A stretch of DNA of 64,000 nt from Adiantum capillus-veneris (taxonomy: Eukaryota; Streptophyta; Polypodiopsida; Polypodiales; Pteridaceae): assembly GCA_014529385.2 (NCBI GenBank), contig CM043969.1, positions 72,797,176-72,861,175 of the forward strand, given 5' to 3'. Every line of letters starts with the position of its first letter. Positions within the stretch are counted from its first letter, which is position 1. This document shows positions 22,643 to 33,820 of the stretch, in pieces. Below the pieces are notes generated by a model, which saw only the letters and a list, made by a program, of their open reading frames with translations, had not been told where the DNA came from and searched no databases. Both the position numbers and the translations under genes were made by a program.

Positions 22643-23408
22643 ATTGTTTGGCTCTTTTGAGGAATTTTAGAAGGCCTTGAGCTCCCAGCCTTCGCTTGTT
22701 GGGACGCTTGAGCTCTATCGTCTATTGCTTTCCTCTCTGCCTCTGCTCGTGCTTGTAAATTACCCAAGTGATCTCTCTTAGTCTCAGCTCTTTACCAAAC
22801 CTCTTGCTCCCTCTGTCTTTTCTGTTCTTCTTGCACTCTTTGTGCTTCCTTCTCAGCTCAACGGGGTTGCCTGGTATTACTTTGATTACCCTTTGTTTGT
22901 ATCGTGGGATAGTTTTCGCGGTTACTTGAGCGCTAGCTGTTGTGATGACACGCAAGGGCTTCTTATTTCCCAACGAACCCCGATATTCCTCTTCAGTTGC
23001 TCTTGTCTCTTGTGTGGGTCTGTTTAGAGATGAAATTGATGGGGGATGTGGCAGAGGTGTGAGGTTGGTAGACTTTAGTGGTGCGAGATCACCAAAAATC
23101 TATTGCATGGTGGTTTGATAATCTAGATTTGATGGTTGGGGAGGCTGTTGGGCGTCTGGAGAGGGTTGCGGTGTTGGGTTATCCACATGTAGTTGAGAAT
23201 GTGGATTTGAAGCCGTAGATTCTGCATGAGGTATTGATTGCTGATTTTTGGTGGTGTGATGGTGGTAGTGACATCGATGTGCATAGTGGTCTGCTCGTGT
23301 GAATCGTCCATATGGTGCAAGATATGAGTGTGTGCTCATTTGGGCTTGAGAGGATCTTCTAGAATGTGCAAACAAGAAACGAACTTCAAGTTGTGAGTTT
23401 TGAATCAT
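22564..23408 (-). pseudogene. Pro/Gln-rich and coiled-coil segments upstream of the H3 fold
   Basis: From 23408 to 22722 one frame stays open except for a single TAG just after 23100. It encodes a His/Pro/Gln-rich region (NPTPQPSPDAQQPPQPSNLD) and then a basic stretch. A neighbouring frame over 22870-22640 encodes a heptad-like Glu/Gln/Arg coiled coil (RVQEEQKRQREQEV, later ARAEAERKAIDDRAQASQQA) leading into a basic tail. These may be the N-terminal parts of the histone-fold protein with frameshifts or short introns between them; GGTAAAG near 22795 could be a splice donor. No known family was recognised. Confidence 0.35.
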
Positions 23409-24039
23409 ATAGTACTTAAAGTTTTTTTAAGAAGTTAAAAACTCAATAAACCTAATAAAAATTTTAAAAAAAACTCCCAAACAGACAAAACTTGACCCAC
23501 ACGACCACTGATTGGGGTGTCAAAAAATCACTTGGCATTACAATGCATGTTTACAATAGAAATAGTTAATGTCAAAAATTTATTAGTTTTCCACCCAATG
23601 CTTTCCATTCCGCTGCCTTAAGGCATCTCCAACTATCCTCGGAATCGATCTTTTGCACTGGAAGCATGATATGATTGTGATCTCCTGACGCTAATCACTT
23701 TTCCTATTCTGTATTTTCAAACTTCTTTGCACTCTAGTCATATTTCTCTCTGTCCCCGCTAAAACTCTATAGAACCAATTGAACATCTTGTGTAGGGCAT
23801 TGCTCTTTTTTCCTTCCACCTCCATGCCATGTATTTTTGAAATACACTACTTTTGCTTGATAGTGTGAGCGCTCTATTTCTTGGCTACTCCAGATGTCCA
23901 ATGAACCGTATGTGTCAAGAAAAAATGCACTATGTGTAAAAAGAATGTGCTTAAAAAAAAATTAAACTTTAGTTCAAATACATATGTTTTTTTATTGCAG
24001 AGACAAAGTGTTCAACCCACCATGTAATGTGTTATGTGT
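23409..24039. other. Unassigned spacer
   Basis: AT-rich, no domain seen. It separates the H3-fold gene from the transposase-like gene, both on the minus strand. Confidence 0.35.
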
Positions 24040-26330
24040 GTTTTCCCCTAGGCATCCACCATTTGCGATGTGAAACTATTGATTACAAACTTTAAGGTGG
24101 ATATCTTATCACATGTAAGCTTTGCCTTTTCAAGCATACAAAAATATTATAAACATAGCGTAATACCTAGGGTTGCTTCATTACCTCTATAGGTGGTAAT
24201 GTCACGCACGTTTTCCACAATTGAAACTCATTGGGACTTTGGGAGTCAAAATAGTCTGAAAGCAAATGCTTAGCTTTATTACCACCCATACATATTTTAT
24301 GAGGACGATCCTGTGTACTTCCAAATGCCTTCATGTCCTTTGATAGCTCAACTGCACCCCCATGTAGGCAAACACTTGATAGAATAGATTCAAGTTCTCT
24401 TATACACTCTTCTCTTCTTTCTTTAGGCTCTATCTTTCAAGCATAATTAATATGGATCATAAGTAACTTATCAAGAATTCATAGACGGGCATGAAGGGTG
24501 CACACATGCACATTTATCAATGTAATCGGTAGAATATGATCCCAATTTGGATCGTCTATGTCTTGATTAGGGGGTACACTCTGGTTACAACTGAGGATAC
24601 CTTAAAACCATTGTTGTAGTGCTTTATCCACTATTTGTGTAGTGGACACACCTTTCACAGAGTTCATTGCAACTTTGTCATCCTTATCCTTACCGCCCTT
24701 TGACTTGTTGTGGCCTTTGCACCCTTGTCCTCAGTTCCCAATGAGACTTTATTGTGGCATCAATAAATGCATAGAAAGAGGGTCATTGCACCTTGCTAAA
24801 TGCCACTCAACTTGGAATGTACCCATACCTAAAACCTGCAATCGTTGTCTTTCTTGTTGTTGTCGAATGACATCAACGATTGGGTTGTGATTGAAATACC
24901 ATTTCACGGATTCATGTGTCTCATGTGGGAGATGAAAAGCTACCAACCATATTCTTCTCTGATTGAACACCTAAACATGTGTTTCCCTTCTCGCAAGTAT
25001 TTAGCTCAACATCGACACCCACCAAGGCCCCGTTCATCAGTGTAACGCTTATCCTTTCGATTCGGTGACCTTTGAAAATCTCGCACTCATCAAGATTCAT
25101 TAAAAATATAACTTTGCTATCATACTCTTCTTGTGTCAACCCATAAAATCTAATCATTGATTCTTGGAGCTTCAACAAGTTAACATACACATTGTTAAAC
25201 TTATTGTAGCATAAGGATTTGTTGTCTTCTAATGGCATGGGAATCCTCCACATATTAAAATCCACCAAACAAGCTTGCAACATCATTATTGGTGTACTTT
25301 TTTGCAATGCTGACACTGTAAGGTATTGGCAACAACCTAAAAAGACCTTTTGCCTTGTGAACTAGTGTGACAATTCTGTAAAAAGCTTCGTAGGCCTTGA
25401 AACTTATTCCTATGTTGTCACACACCTCCATCATCTCCTGAGGTGACACAATGCTCTTAATCTCACTAAAATACTTCTGGTGCAAAACATTAGCAATACC
25501 AAAATTGGATGGATCATCCAATAGCTCCACCATTTCCTGTGGCTTGATGATATACTACAGCAGAGTATGTCCAGCTGTTTGAGCATCAAAATCAATTCCC
25601 ATCATCATCCGTGCCAAGTTCCTACATATTGAAATAAAGTTATCACAACCTGCAAAAAATGTAGGAAATCAAAATCTTGCATTCGTATCCTTATCGAGTT
25701 TGATGGATATGTTTCTTTCAATCTCTTACCACTTGAAGATAGCATCGGCATCGCGTGTCTCTTGTGCCTACAAATGTGGTAGCCCAATAGAACATGTGTG
25801 AGATAATCGATTCACCTACGCATATTACATGCAGTGTGTTGTAGGTGAACATAATTGTCTAGTCGACGCTCTTGCTCCATTTTTTGCTGCTCTACTTTTT
25901 TATTAAGCTTTGCCATCTCATCGTTCAACTGCTTCTTCTTCTTCTTGTTGGCTTCCTCTCTGGGTCTTTCACGTACTTCTCTTGCAATGACAAAATAGAC
26001 AACAAAGAGATGTTTTCTTGCTTGCCTTTCATTTATAAAAGTTGAATACAATCTCTAAATATAGCCAAATAGTCTGTCTCTTCCATCTCCAATAAAACAC
26101 TGTAGCTCAGTGGCGTTATGAAAGGGCGGTGATGCATTGGTCAATGGATCTTTAGGGTAAATATGACCGTCAACCCATAAGTTGATTGCCTTGCACCCAA
26201 TGTTCCATAGCTAATCTGCACAATATGGATTATATGTCTCAAGTCAGACAGTTGCGTACTCTTGCTCCAAATCAGCCTTTAATCGATATTGTTTTGGCTT
26301 TAGGGGATTGAATGACATTTGTGTTAGCTA
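24040..26330 (-). pseudogene. Decayed transposase-like gene, family uncertain
   Basis: Minus-strand segments are collinear and protein-like. 26300-26060 gives YNPYCAD, LWNIGCKAINLWVDGHIYPK and PPFHNATELQCFIGDG. 26051-25812 is a Lys/Glu/Gln coiled coil ending RLDNYVHLQHTACNMRR. 25790-25605 gives LGYHICRHKRHAMPML. 25533-24921 is mostly open, with LLPIPYSVSIAKKYTNNDV and MNLDECEIFKGHRIER. 24970-24750 gives VLGMGTFQVEWHLARCNDPL. 24590-24050 has INVHVCTLHARL-like remnants. The VEWH motif plus the related copy at 27948 (DLKTL...PCLYC) suggest a DDE-type DNA transposase of a family seen in seedless plants (from memory, not verified). Stops and shifts occur throughout. Confidence 0.45.
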
Positions 26331-26586
26331 ATCAAGCAACTTGGAGAGAGAATTTGTAATGGTGACTGCTACAAGTAGGTGAAGCTGGCTACGGAGGGAA
26401 AAAGTGGAGAGTACTCAAAGATAGGAGAAAAGGATTATGTTGTGGAGGGAAGCAAGAGAGGGAGTACAACTCGATCTCCTTTGAATTCAAATTGTGTATC
26501 ATGAGTGTAGAGAGAGAAATGTTGTTGCACACATAGGTAATTGAGTTTTCCATTGCTCTCACCTGGAGCTAGAGTGGGAGAAGCAT

Positions 26587-26611
26587 GAGAGAGAGAGAGA
26601 GAGAGAGAGAA
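26587..26611. repeat. (GA)n microsatellite
   Basis: About 25 bases of GA within a purine-rich stretch (26400-26780) that would be a CT-rich leader on the minus strand. Confidence 0.9.
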
Positions 26612-26870
26612 AGACAACAAAGGAAGAGAGAGTCGGAGAGAAAGCATATCTGCAACATTAGAGGATTTGCACTTTCTATCAGAAGTAGGCAACATAGAAT
26701 GTCCCCTCAATGATTGGGAGGGGGAAGTGAAAAGAGAAAAAAAAAGGGAGAAAGAGACAGAGAGTTGACTCACATTTTAGAGAGAGAATACAGTGAGAGA
26801 ATGTGAAAATCTGTTTTTTTGGTAGGGGACTGAAAAGTGCTTCCTTTATTGAGATCTAAGTGAGAGAGTG

Positions 26871-26880
26871 TTTTATATGC
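26871..26880 (-). promoter_or_regulatory. Possible promoter of the minus-strand transposase-like gene
   Basis: The minus strand reads GCATATAAAA here, followed over 26800-26550 by a long CT-rich stretch typical of plant 5' leaders. A CAG/GTGAGAG step near 26568 could be a splice donor. The position suits transcription into the gene at 26330-24040. Confidence 0.35.
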
Positions 26881-27940
26881 TAGAGAGAGAGGAGAGGGGT
26901 GGGAAAAAGACGTTTTAAAATTCATTTACCCACCTCTCTTTTGGGTTACTAAATAGACTATTTTCAAATACAAAATATAGATATGGCAATTTTAGAAATC
27001 CAAGCATTGGCCTTTTTTCCCTCTCTTTTAGGCTTGGTCAAACTTGGCTTAAGCTTTAAGCATTTCCTTGAATTTCCAAATAAAGAGGCCCTCTTATACC
27101 CCATTCACTTCCTAATGCATAGCTCATAGTCTATGATGATGAGTTCATTCCTTGTTCTCGTGGACGAGACAAGGGAGATTTGGGTCCTGTGCTTTCATTC
27201 CAGCTTCACCGAGGACAAGGATGAATTTCCTTTTTTTGTATTGAAGACACTCTAAAAATATCTAGGAGGCATGGCTATCAGATGGGACGTAGACAAGGTC
27301 ATGCTACTACAGAAGCAAGCAGCGGTTTTGATGTTTGTTGTTGGATCTGGCATCTATGGCTTGTGAAGTTGCTACTTTTTGACACATGTTGGGTATAGCT
27401 TGTGAAATCATAGACGCATGCTAGTTGGCACAATATAGAAAACATGATCAGCTCAAACATAAGCATCGAGTCCTTTAGCTTATAGAAGAGGCCCCGCTGC
27501 CTGAGGCAAATGAGAAGACGAGATTGCCCAACCTCAACGTGCTCACGACAGATGTTGATGACAAAACACATTGCTCAAAAAGACCAAGGCACAAGGAGGA
27601 GGGTCCTTCAGATAAGGACAAGAGACCAAAGTATTCTATATCGTTTCTTGATGACTAAAAACAATCAAAATATTTTTTTTAATGCATCAAAGTCAGATTG
27701 ATTTTGTACCAAAATCTTGCAAAGTATTTTATTTTGTTGCAACGATCATTTATTTTATGGAAAGTTGAAATTCCATAAAGTCTTCTAGATACATTAAGGT
27801 TTGTGTATGGAGTTATGGCACAACTTGCAACGGTGTTGTCCAAGCCCTTCCCTCACGTTGTTTCTATAGCCACCAATCTGCATGTTGTACGTTTTACTTG
27901 TATGCTTCAAAATGTGCATTCCAAAAAGCTTAAAATTATC
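26881..27940. other. Unassigned spacer
   Basis: Mixed sequence without recognised domains; only chance-length open frames. Confidence 0.35.
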
Positions 27941-27947
27941 TTTCTAG

Positions 27948-28260
27948 GTGCTAGCTAAGAACTTTGATATATTGAAGTGGGTTTTCCATCAAACTAGCAT
28001 CCCAAAAATTATAAGCGAACAAAGAAATGGAAAAAAGCTGGATGTGGAGGGCATGGGCTCCTATACAGTGGAGTGGCACATAGCGGGAGACCTAAAGACC
28101 TTGAAAAGCATGTACAACGTTTTTAAAGGAGAAACAAGCAAAAGCCCTTGCTTATATTGCATGGGAGGGCTTTACATCCTGGACAAACCGTATTGGAGAA
28201 GAGTGTCAAATAGACACTCATATAAAAAAAGTGTGCATAACTGCATTGAATGTGAGTTAT
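27948..28260 (+). pseudogene. Second fragment of the transposase-like family
   Basis: It encodes ILKWVFHQTSIPKII, VEGMGSYTVEWHIAGDLKTL and SKSPCLYCMGG. The first half aligns with the minus-strand gene at 24970-24750 (VLGMGTFQVEWHLA). The D-L-K-T-L...PC-x-YC series is preserved here but lost there. After 28190 the frame runs into unrelated sequence. Opposite orientation about 3 kb away shows an independent copy. Confidence 0.5.
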
Positions 28261-28619
28261 GCCACATTTGTCTTGTATTTGTGCTAAAAAAAGAGAGAGA
28301 TTCAAGCAAATCGCAATGTATATTATTATTTAAAAAATTAAAACAACTAATAATTGTTTTTTGAAAATGTAAAATTTTAACATCAAAATAAGGAAAAACC
28401 AAGCTACAATTACGATAGCCCGCCATCCACTGGTCGTGCAACATTCTCTCCCTAGCGCTAAAAGGACCAAATTTGAGTCCAACCTTCTCCTAACGATTGC
28501 TTCCCTAGTGATAGAGAAGGATCTCAAGTTTTTGAAGATTGATGTTGTAGCTCGAAAGTTGCAATGGTATCATCGCAATTGTAGCCATCTACTTTGAGAT
28601 TGAGATGTAGAGCCACGCG

Positions 28620-28622
<3 letters not shown>

Positions 28623-28672
<50 letters not shown>
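28623..28672. repeat. (CT)25 microsatellite
   Basis: Perfect CT tract of 50 bases. Confidence 0.97.
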
Positions 28673-28675
<3 letters not shown>

Positions 28676-28989
28676 TGGCTCTACCCAAACTTGTATTTTT
28701 TCCTGTTGCCACAAGCTAAAATTCTCTTGTCTTTAAAGTCCATTTGTCCTTGTTTTTTAATGTTGTTGCTCCCGGTTGAGCATACCGACAATGGCACCCC
28801 ATTGGGCTGGTGTAGTTTACAAGATGTTTGGATGAGGGTAAGCATGCTCAAAAGTTTTGTTTGATTGTGTGTGTTGACCTCTAGTGCCAAAGTGTCAATG
28901 GTCTGCACTGCATATGTAAAGAACTTGCGTCATTGTATGGGATGTGATGTTGGACCTCTCGATTTTTGTAATGTAACTTTAGTGTCAAA

Positions 28990-28995
<6 letters not shown>

Positions 28996-29032
<37 letters not shown>
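28996..29032. repeat. (AG)n microsatellite
   Basis: Perfect AG tract of about 37 bases following GTGTCAAAAAAGAT. Confidence 0.95.
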
Positions 29033-29036
<4 letters not shown>

Positions 29037-29261
29037 TAACAATAAAAAAAGCTCTGTCAAAACCTCGCTCCAATCGCCTCTTGAGCGAGCATTTTTTGTA
29101 AAATACATAATCTAAGCAAAAAAGGAAGAAAAGCTCACTTCAAAGCTTGCTTAAAAAGCTTGATCCATTCCACTCGGCATTTTAAGGTGCACCCCACAAG
29201 AGTCTTGCTGAGAATTCCAACTTGTATTGGTGTTGCAAAAACTATGTGCCTAAGTGATTAG

Positions 29262-29440
29262 CATGGGTCATCATTCAACTAGTGGTAATCTTAAAGGCCT
29301 TGGGCACTATAGCATTGCTAAACCATAACACTAAGGTATAAAAGGCATCATGGTTCATCATGCAACTAGTGGTAATCTTAAAGGCCTTGGGCACTATAGA
29401 ATTGCTAAATCGTAACACTAGGTATAAAAGACATCAGGTA
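29262..29440 (+). repeat. 87-bp tandem duplication containing TATA-like GGTATAAAAG
   Basis: CAACTAGTGGTAATCTTAAA starts at 29276 and again at 29363. Each unit ends with GGTATAAAAGGCATCA or GGTATAAAAGACATCA, so a TATA-like element is duplicated. No downstream gene recognised up to 30060. Confidence 0.8.
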
Positions 29441-30060
29441 GGCAATGAACCTACTTTTTAGAGAAGTGGGGGAATGAAGGGAAGCCTGAGAGCTTGGGTA
29501 TGGAGCTTTCCATTTTCTTCTCCTATTCACTCTCCTTCATTGCTAACTTTTTATGTGTGAGTTGCTTGCAATCTTTACGTGTTTCAACTTGCTTGTTACC
29601 TACCTATCCATGCATGACTACTCATCTCTAAGGATATGCACGTGTTTAGTATAAAGAAGTGCGATTGCTTATGATTGCTTACCATGGCCAGACATGCTAA
29701 TATATGCTATTCCCTATGTGTCCTTGTATAAAGAGTGTGTAGATAGGTAGCCAGATAGAGCTCACCTAGGTTGTGTGTGTAATAGTCAAAAGAGTTGTGT
29801 AGGTAGGTAGTAAGATGGAGCCCCTAGGTTGTGTGTTTGTGTGAAGCAGGGAGAAGAGTTTGAGGAGGAGTAAGAGGGTTTCTTATCTATAGCTTTGATC
29901 CCTTGGCTCCTCTTCTTCAAGCTTTTTCTTTCCATGCTTATTTGATGATGCTGTGTCATTTCACGAGAGATGTTTCCATTCCCTCGTTGTGTCATGCTCC
30001 TAAGGTTAATATTTTTGTTAATGATCCATCCCACCTCCTTGCCACATAGAACCTTTACCT

Positions 30061-30370
30061 CATTGTCTCTTGCCACTCCCAAAACTTTTGTATCCACTCC
30101 ACGTTTTTTTGAGCCATCATACAATCCTTATGTGCTCACCGTCTTTACCCTCGTTGTCTCTTGCCACTACCAAAACTTTTCTATTCACTCCATGTTTTGT
30201 TGAGCCATCATATAATCCTTACGTGCTCACCACCCCAACTAAGACCCCTTGCTTCACACCACATAATGAAGTGTTTGAGACCCCTCATTTCACACCACAC
30301 AAGACCTCTTTCTTCACACCAAAAAAGACCCCTTGCTTCACATCGTAGGGATCTCCTCGCTTCACACTAC
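30061..30370 (+). repeat. Tandem duplication plus short minisatellite
   Basis: A unit of about 91 bases (TTGTCTCTTGCCACT ... TATGTGCTCACC) is present twice from 30061 to 30235. It is followed by four or five copies of AAGACCCCTTGCTTCACACC at 22-35 base spacing to about 30370. Confidence 0.8.
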
Positions 30371-30779
30371 TGGAAACCACTCTCACAACCTCCATCCAGA
30401 CCCTTCATCGTTTTCAACAAGATCAATAGTACTAAGGGCGTTCTTATAGGGGCCAAATCATGAGTGGGTGGTATACCTTTATTGGCCAAAAGCTATTTTT
30501 TCAAAAGAGAATACTCGTAAATATTTTGCAAATCAATTCTAAACTTTGCGCATGTTTTAGATTTAGATCCTTTTTTTGAAGAGCTATCTAGTGATATGTA
30601 ACATGCCCTAGATTTTTGTTTTGATTAAATATATTTGGTCAAACACTTCCAAAAATAGCTATGTCTAGGTAAAAGCTCTTTTTCCCACCTACATCACATA
30701 TTCGGCATCAAGTCATGAATACAAAGACCCTCCTGCTCCCACGCCCAGACACAAAATCTCTGCATGTCTCCCCCCCCTT

Positions 30780-30782
<3 letters not shown>

Positions 30783-30851
<69 letters not shown>
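30783..30851. repeat. (TG)n microsatellite
   Basis: Perfect TG tract of about 69 bases. Confidence 0.97.
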
Positions 30852-30852
<1 letters not shown>

Positions 30853-30913
30853 GTGTTGGCTCTCAGATAGAACCACTGTCTTTCTCTGCATCTTTGCAAA
30901 TGGAAACTCTCCG

Positions 30914-31015
30914 TTATTTGGACAAATCCTTGCTCAATGATCACCACCTCACTGAACCCAAAAAGTTTAATCCGTTCTCCTTTATTTGGACAAATCCTTG
31001 CTCAATGATCACCAC
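30914..31015 (+). repeat. 34-bp direct repeat at the 3' edge of element C
   Basis: TTATTTGGACAAATCCTTGC and the following 14 bases occur at 30914-30947 and again at 30982-31015, offset 68. This is where homology of element C to element D ends. Confidence 0.85.
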
Positions 31016-31033
31016 CGCATTCATAGCATGGTC

Positions 31034-32210
31034 CTACAGGTGGTGGAGAAGCGTGTGGAGCCCCATCGGTTGTCCTACTCTAGGAGGATACCCCTTAGGT
31101 TTGTAGTTATGGTTTGCCATGAACATAAGCATATTTTCATCGACCGAGTAATGGTTTTTCGTTGGTTGTGCTATGTATGAGGGCTTGGGCATCTCTTCAG
31201 GAATTATCCATGGAATTTGTCCCTCCAGAGAATATGCATTCCCATCAAACCCCCTCTCGTAGGTATTGTCTAAATCCTCTCGATATGAAACTACCTGGAT
31301 CATACTCTGATCAGAAGGAGTTTCTACAAGTTGAAAAATCCTTACGATGGCCCTATTTTCCTGGGGTAAAGGAGGTTGATGCCCCAACACAGGTTGAGGT
31401 TTTTCCTGGCCTTGGATTTTGTTATTTGGCCCTACTTAGTATCTTGGAGGGGGTGGAAATTGTTGCCCTCTATGTGGTCCGTATTGTCTCTCTCTAACAT
31501 AGTTCCGATAATAGAAACATTCATGGGTTTCATGGTTTGTCCATTTTTGTTCGGTAGCACACCACTTCAGTACTCGCGGTATGTTTACTCCTGGCCTCTG
31601 TTGAAGGTTGCACCACTGGGTTGGATGATCTCCTCCACAAGTGTCACATTTTTGGGTGGGCGGTTGTTGTGTGTTTGGGTTCGTCCCGTTTCCTTGGTTT
31701 ATCCTTCTGATCACCTTCTCAATCATTTAATCAATGTCCGGCACAGTTGGGTTTTGCCCATCCAATTTCATTGTGTACTCACTAGTGGTTGAAGAGGTAC
31801 TACTTGTTCCCTGATCTATGTCTTTCATTCACCTCTTCATATGCCTTGCAATTATCTACCAGATACAATGCCTCTTTCGTGACTTGCTCAAAAGTTACAC
31901 ATGCCTTTAAGTGCAAGTCCTTTTTGAGCGTGTCATTTCGCAATTCTTCTATGAAAAGGACTAGCAGTCTTTCATCCTGAGGTAGTTCCTGAGCAGGGCA
32001 TCTTTCTACGAATTGCTTGAAACGAAGCGATGCTTCCTTTACTTTTTCTTTTTCTTTTTGTATAAATACATAGATCTGGGAGACAGTGTTATGCTTGATT
32101 CCTCTCTTTGAGAATTCCTCAGCGAACTCTTGGAGAAGTTGCTCAATGCTTGGGAATTCCAGGCTGTTTAAAGGTTGGAACCAGGTCAGGGCAGTCCCTT
32201 CTAACATCAA
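31034..32210 (-). pseudogene. Gag of element C
   Basis: 32210-31800 is a clear Retrotrans_gag domain (MLEGTALTWFQPL; LRFKQFVERCPAQELPQDER). 31726-31436 has CDTCGGDHPTQWC, a zinc-knuckle-like motif, then WCATEQKWTNHETHEC, also found in element D with identical spacing (C-x8-H-x2-H-x-C). 31390-31034 continues into a Pro/Tyr-rich region and is truncated. Stops near 31795 and 31430 interrupt it. Gag would form virus-like particles and package element RNA. Confidence 0.75.
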
Positions 32211-32468
32211 CCCAAAACCTTCATATTGAGTATGGAAATCTGTTACCTATTCCGCTGTCAACACTTGTTTGAAGATCAAAACATGGGCATACGGATCTTC
32301 TGATCCACTATACTTTTTGGGTACGCATTTTGCCACTTGAGATGCTCGCATACGTCTAGCCTCCGCAACCATCCTTACAACCCCTGGTCCTCCTGGTGTG
32401 GTTTCTCTAGGTTCATAATCTCCTCTCGATACTACAAGTGGTATCCTATCCGCTATATGTTCATCAAG

Positions 32469-33486
32469 TCAATCTTGTGTAATAGTCGGAGGGATTCTAG
32501 TGGTGTAAGTCACATCAGGAGCAATATTGCCCCTATGTGTGTTCATGGAAGCCCTAGACCCCATTGATCCTAAAAGCCCTGTGTTTGGAATTCGTTCATG
32601 TCCAAAAGAATCTTCCATTTTGGTTCTTACTGGACTTACATGTGCAGTCCCAGGTCTCATGTGAATAGTCGTGGTTTTCACCTCTTCCGAATTTACATAG
32701 TATTGGTGGAGTGGTCCCCCAAAATATGTATATCTCTTTAACTCCTTACGATCCATAGGAGAGTACTTTTGGCCATACTTGTCTATTATGACCACCTGAA
32801 TACTTCTCCCTTCCGTGTACGTAAAAACATACAGTTTTTTACGGTCAGTCAGTTCCTTGATGCGGGGTTCATCACATCTATAAATAGAGTGTTTTTTCTC
32901 CATTATTAAACTTATATAGCCCCACATACATGTTGTCTGTATTAAGATTCTTTGTCTCATTGGTGCATCTGAGCCCCGGGTTTTGCTTATCCATCTTGGG
33001 TGGCTCATCTGCCAGCTCTTGATCTACCTTGTCCTTGGTGCCAGTCATCCCCCATTTATCCACAATAAAGGGGTTATGAACCACTAGGTACATCATTGCC
33101 TCTCTATCAAAATATCTATCCCCGTCATAATCAACATCTACAAGGTCTTTGAACTTGCTCGGTTTATTTTCAAACTTAACACGGTAGCGGTCCATTCCAT
33201 CCTTATAGATTTTGACCTTAAGTACATTTTCAAATTGAGACTTTAAATATAGCAGTTTTACATCAGATGCAGGTTGAAAAGGACCTGTCTCCATGGAAGC
33301 TGTTCCTGTAGGGTTCAACTTGTTAGAATCCTCAGTCATGAGATTGTTTGATCTTTCTGGCAAAGTGCCAGAGAAGCTCTCCTCTAAAATGGATTCTAAA
33401 GGTGGCAGTGGTCTTTGATTCAGACTTTCTTCAGTTGAGTGATTGCTCCCTTGGTCCAAGAAGCTGGGATTCCTATGTTGGTACAA
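32469..33486 (-). pseudogene. Pre-gag domain of element C
   Basis: 33486-32878 is an open frame starting MYQHRNPSFL. It has EESLNQ and LESILEES near the N-terminus and NPFIVDKWG near residue 150. Element D's first ORF has EESVNQ, LHTILEEV and NPDVIDKWG at matching positions, so both carry the same uncharacterised domain upstream of Gag. A second frame, 33008-32469, continues with CDEPRIKELTDRKKLYVFTY. The overlap implies a frameshift near 32900. Function unknown. Confidence 0.55.
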
Positions 33487-33820
33487 TCTTCCTGATCACA
33501 AATCATGAAGAATTGGTATTGCAGAATCCAAACCAGGTTACCTCAATAGCTAGTTTGAATTCCTTGGTTGATCTTACTTGCTGGGTAGTATCCTCTAGTA
33601 CCTGCAATATGTCAAAAAATGCTTGATAGTTGTGAGCTTATAGCCGTTCGTGTTAGTTATGGCTTTTAATTGACAAAATTTAATTAGGTTTTTCAATAGC
33701 ACACAATCCCGCACACAACATAAAAAATTCAGGTCCAATTTCAATTTTGAAAGAGCCACCAGGGTCCTTTGGACTAGCTCTTTGTGTAGTGAAATTCTAC
33801 TTCTGTTCTGACTCAGAGGA

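Noticed and set aside
29786-30463. Open frames on both strands over 29.8-30.5 kb
   Set aside because: They follow the 91-bp tandem duplication and minisatellite; repeat-derived composition and no domain.
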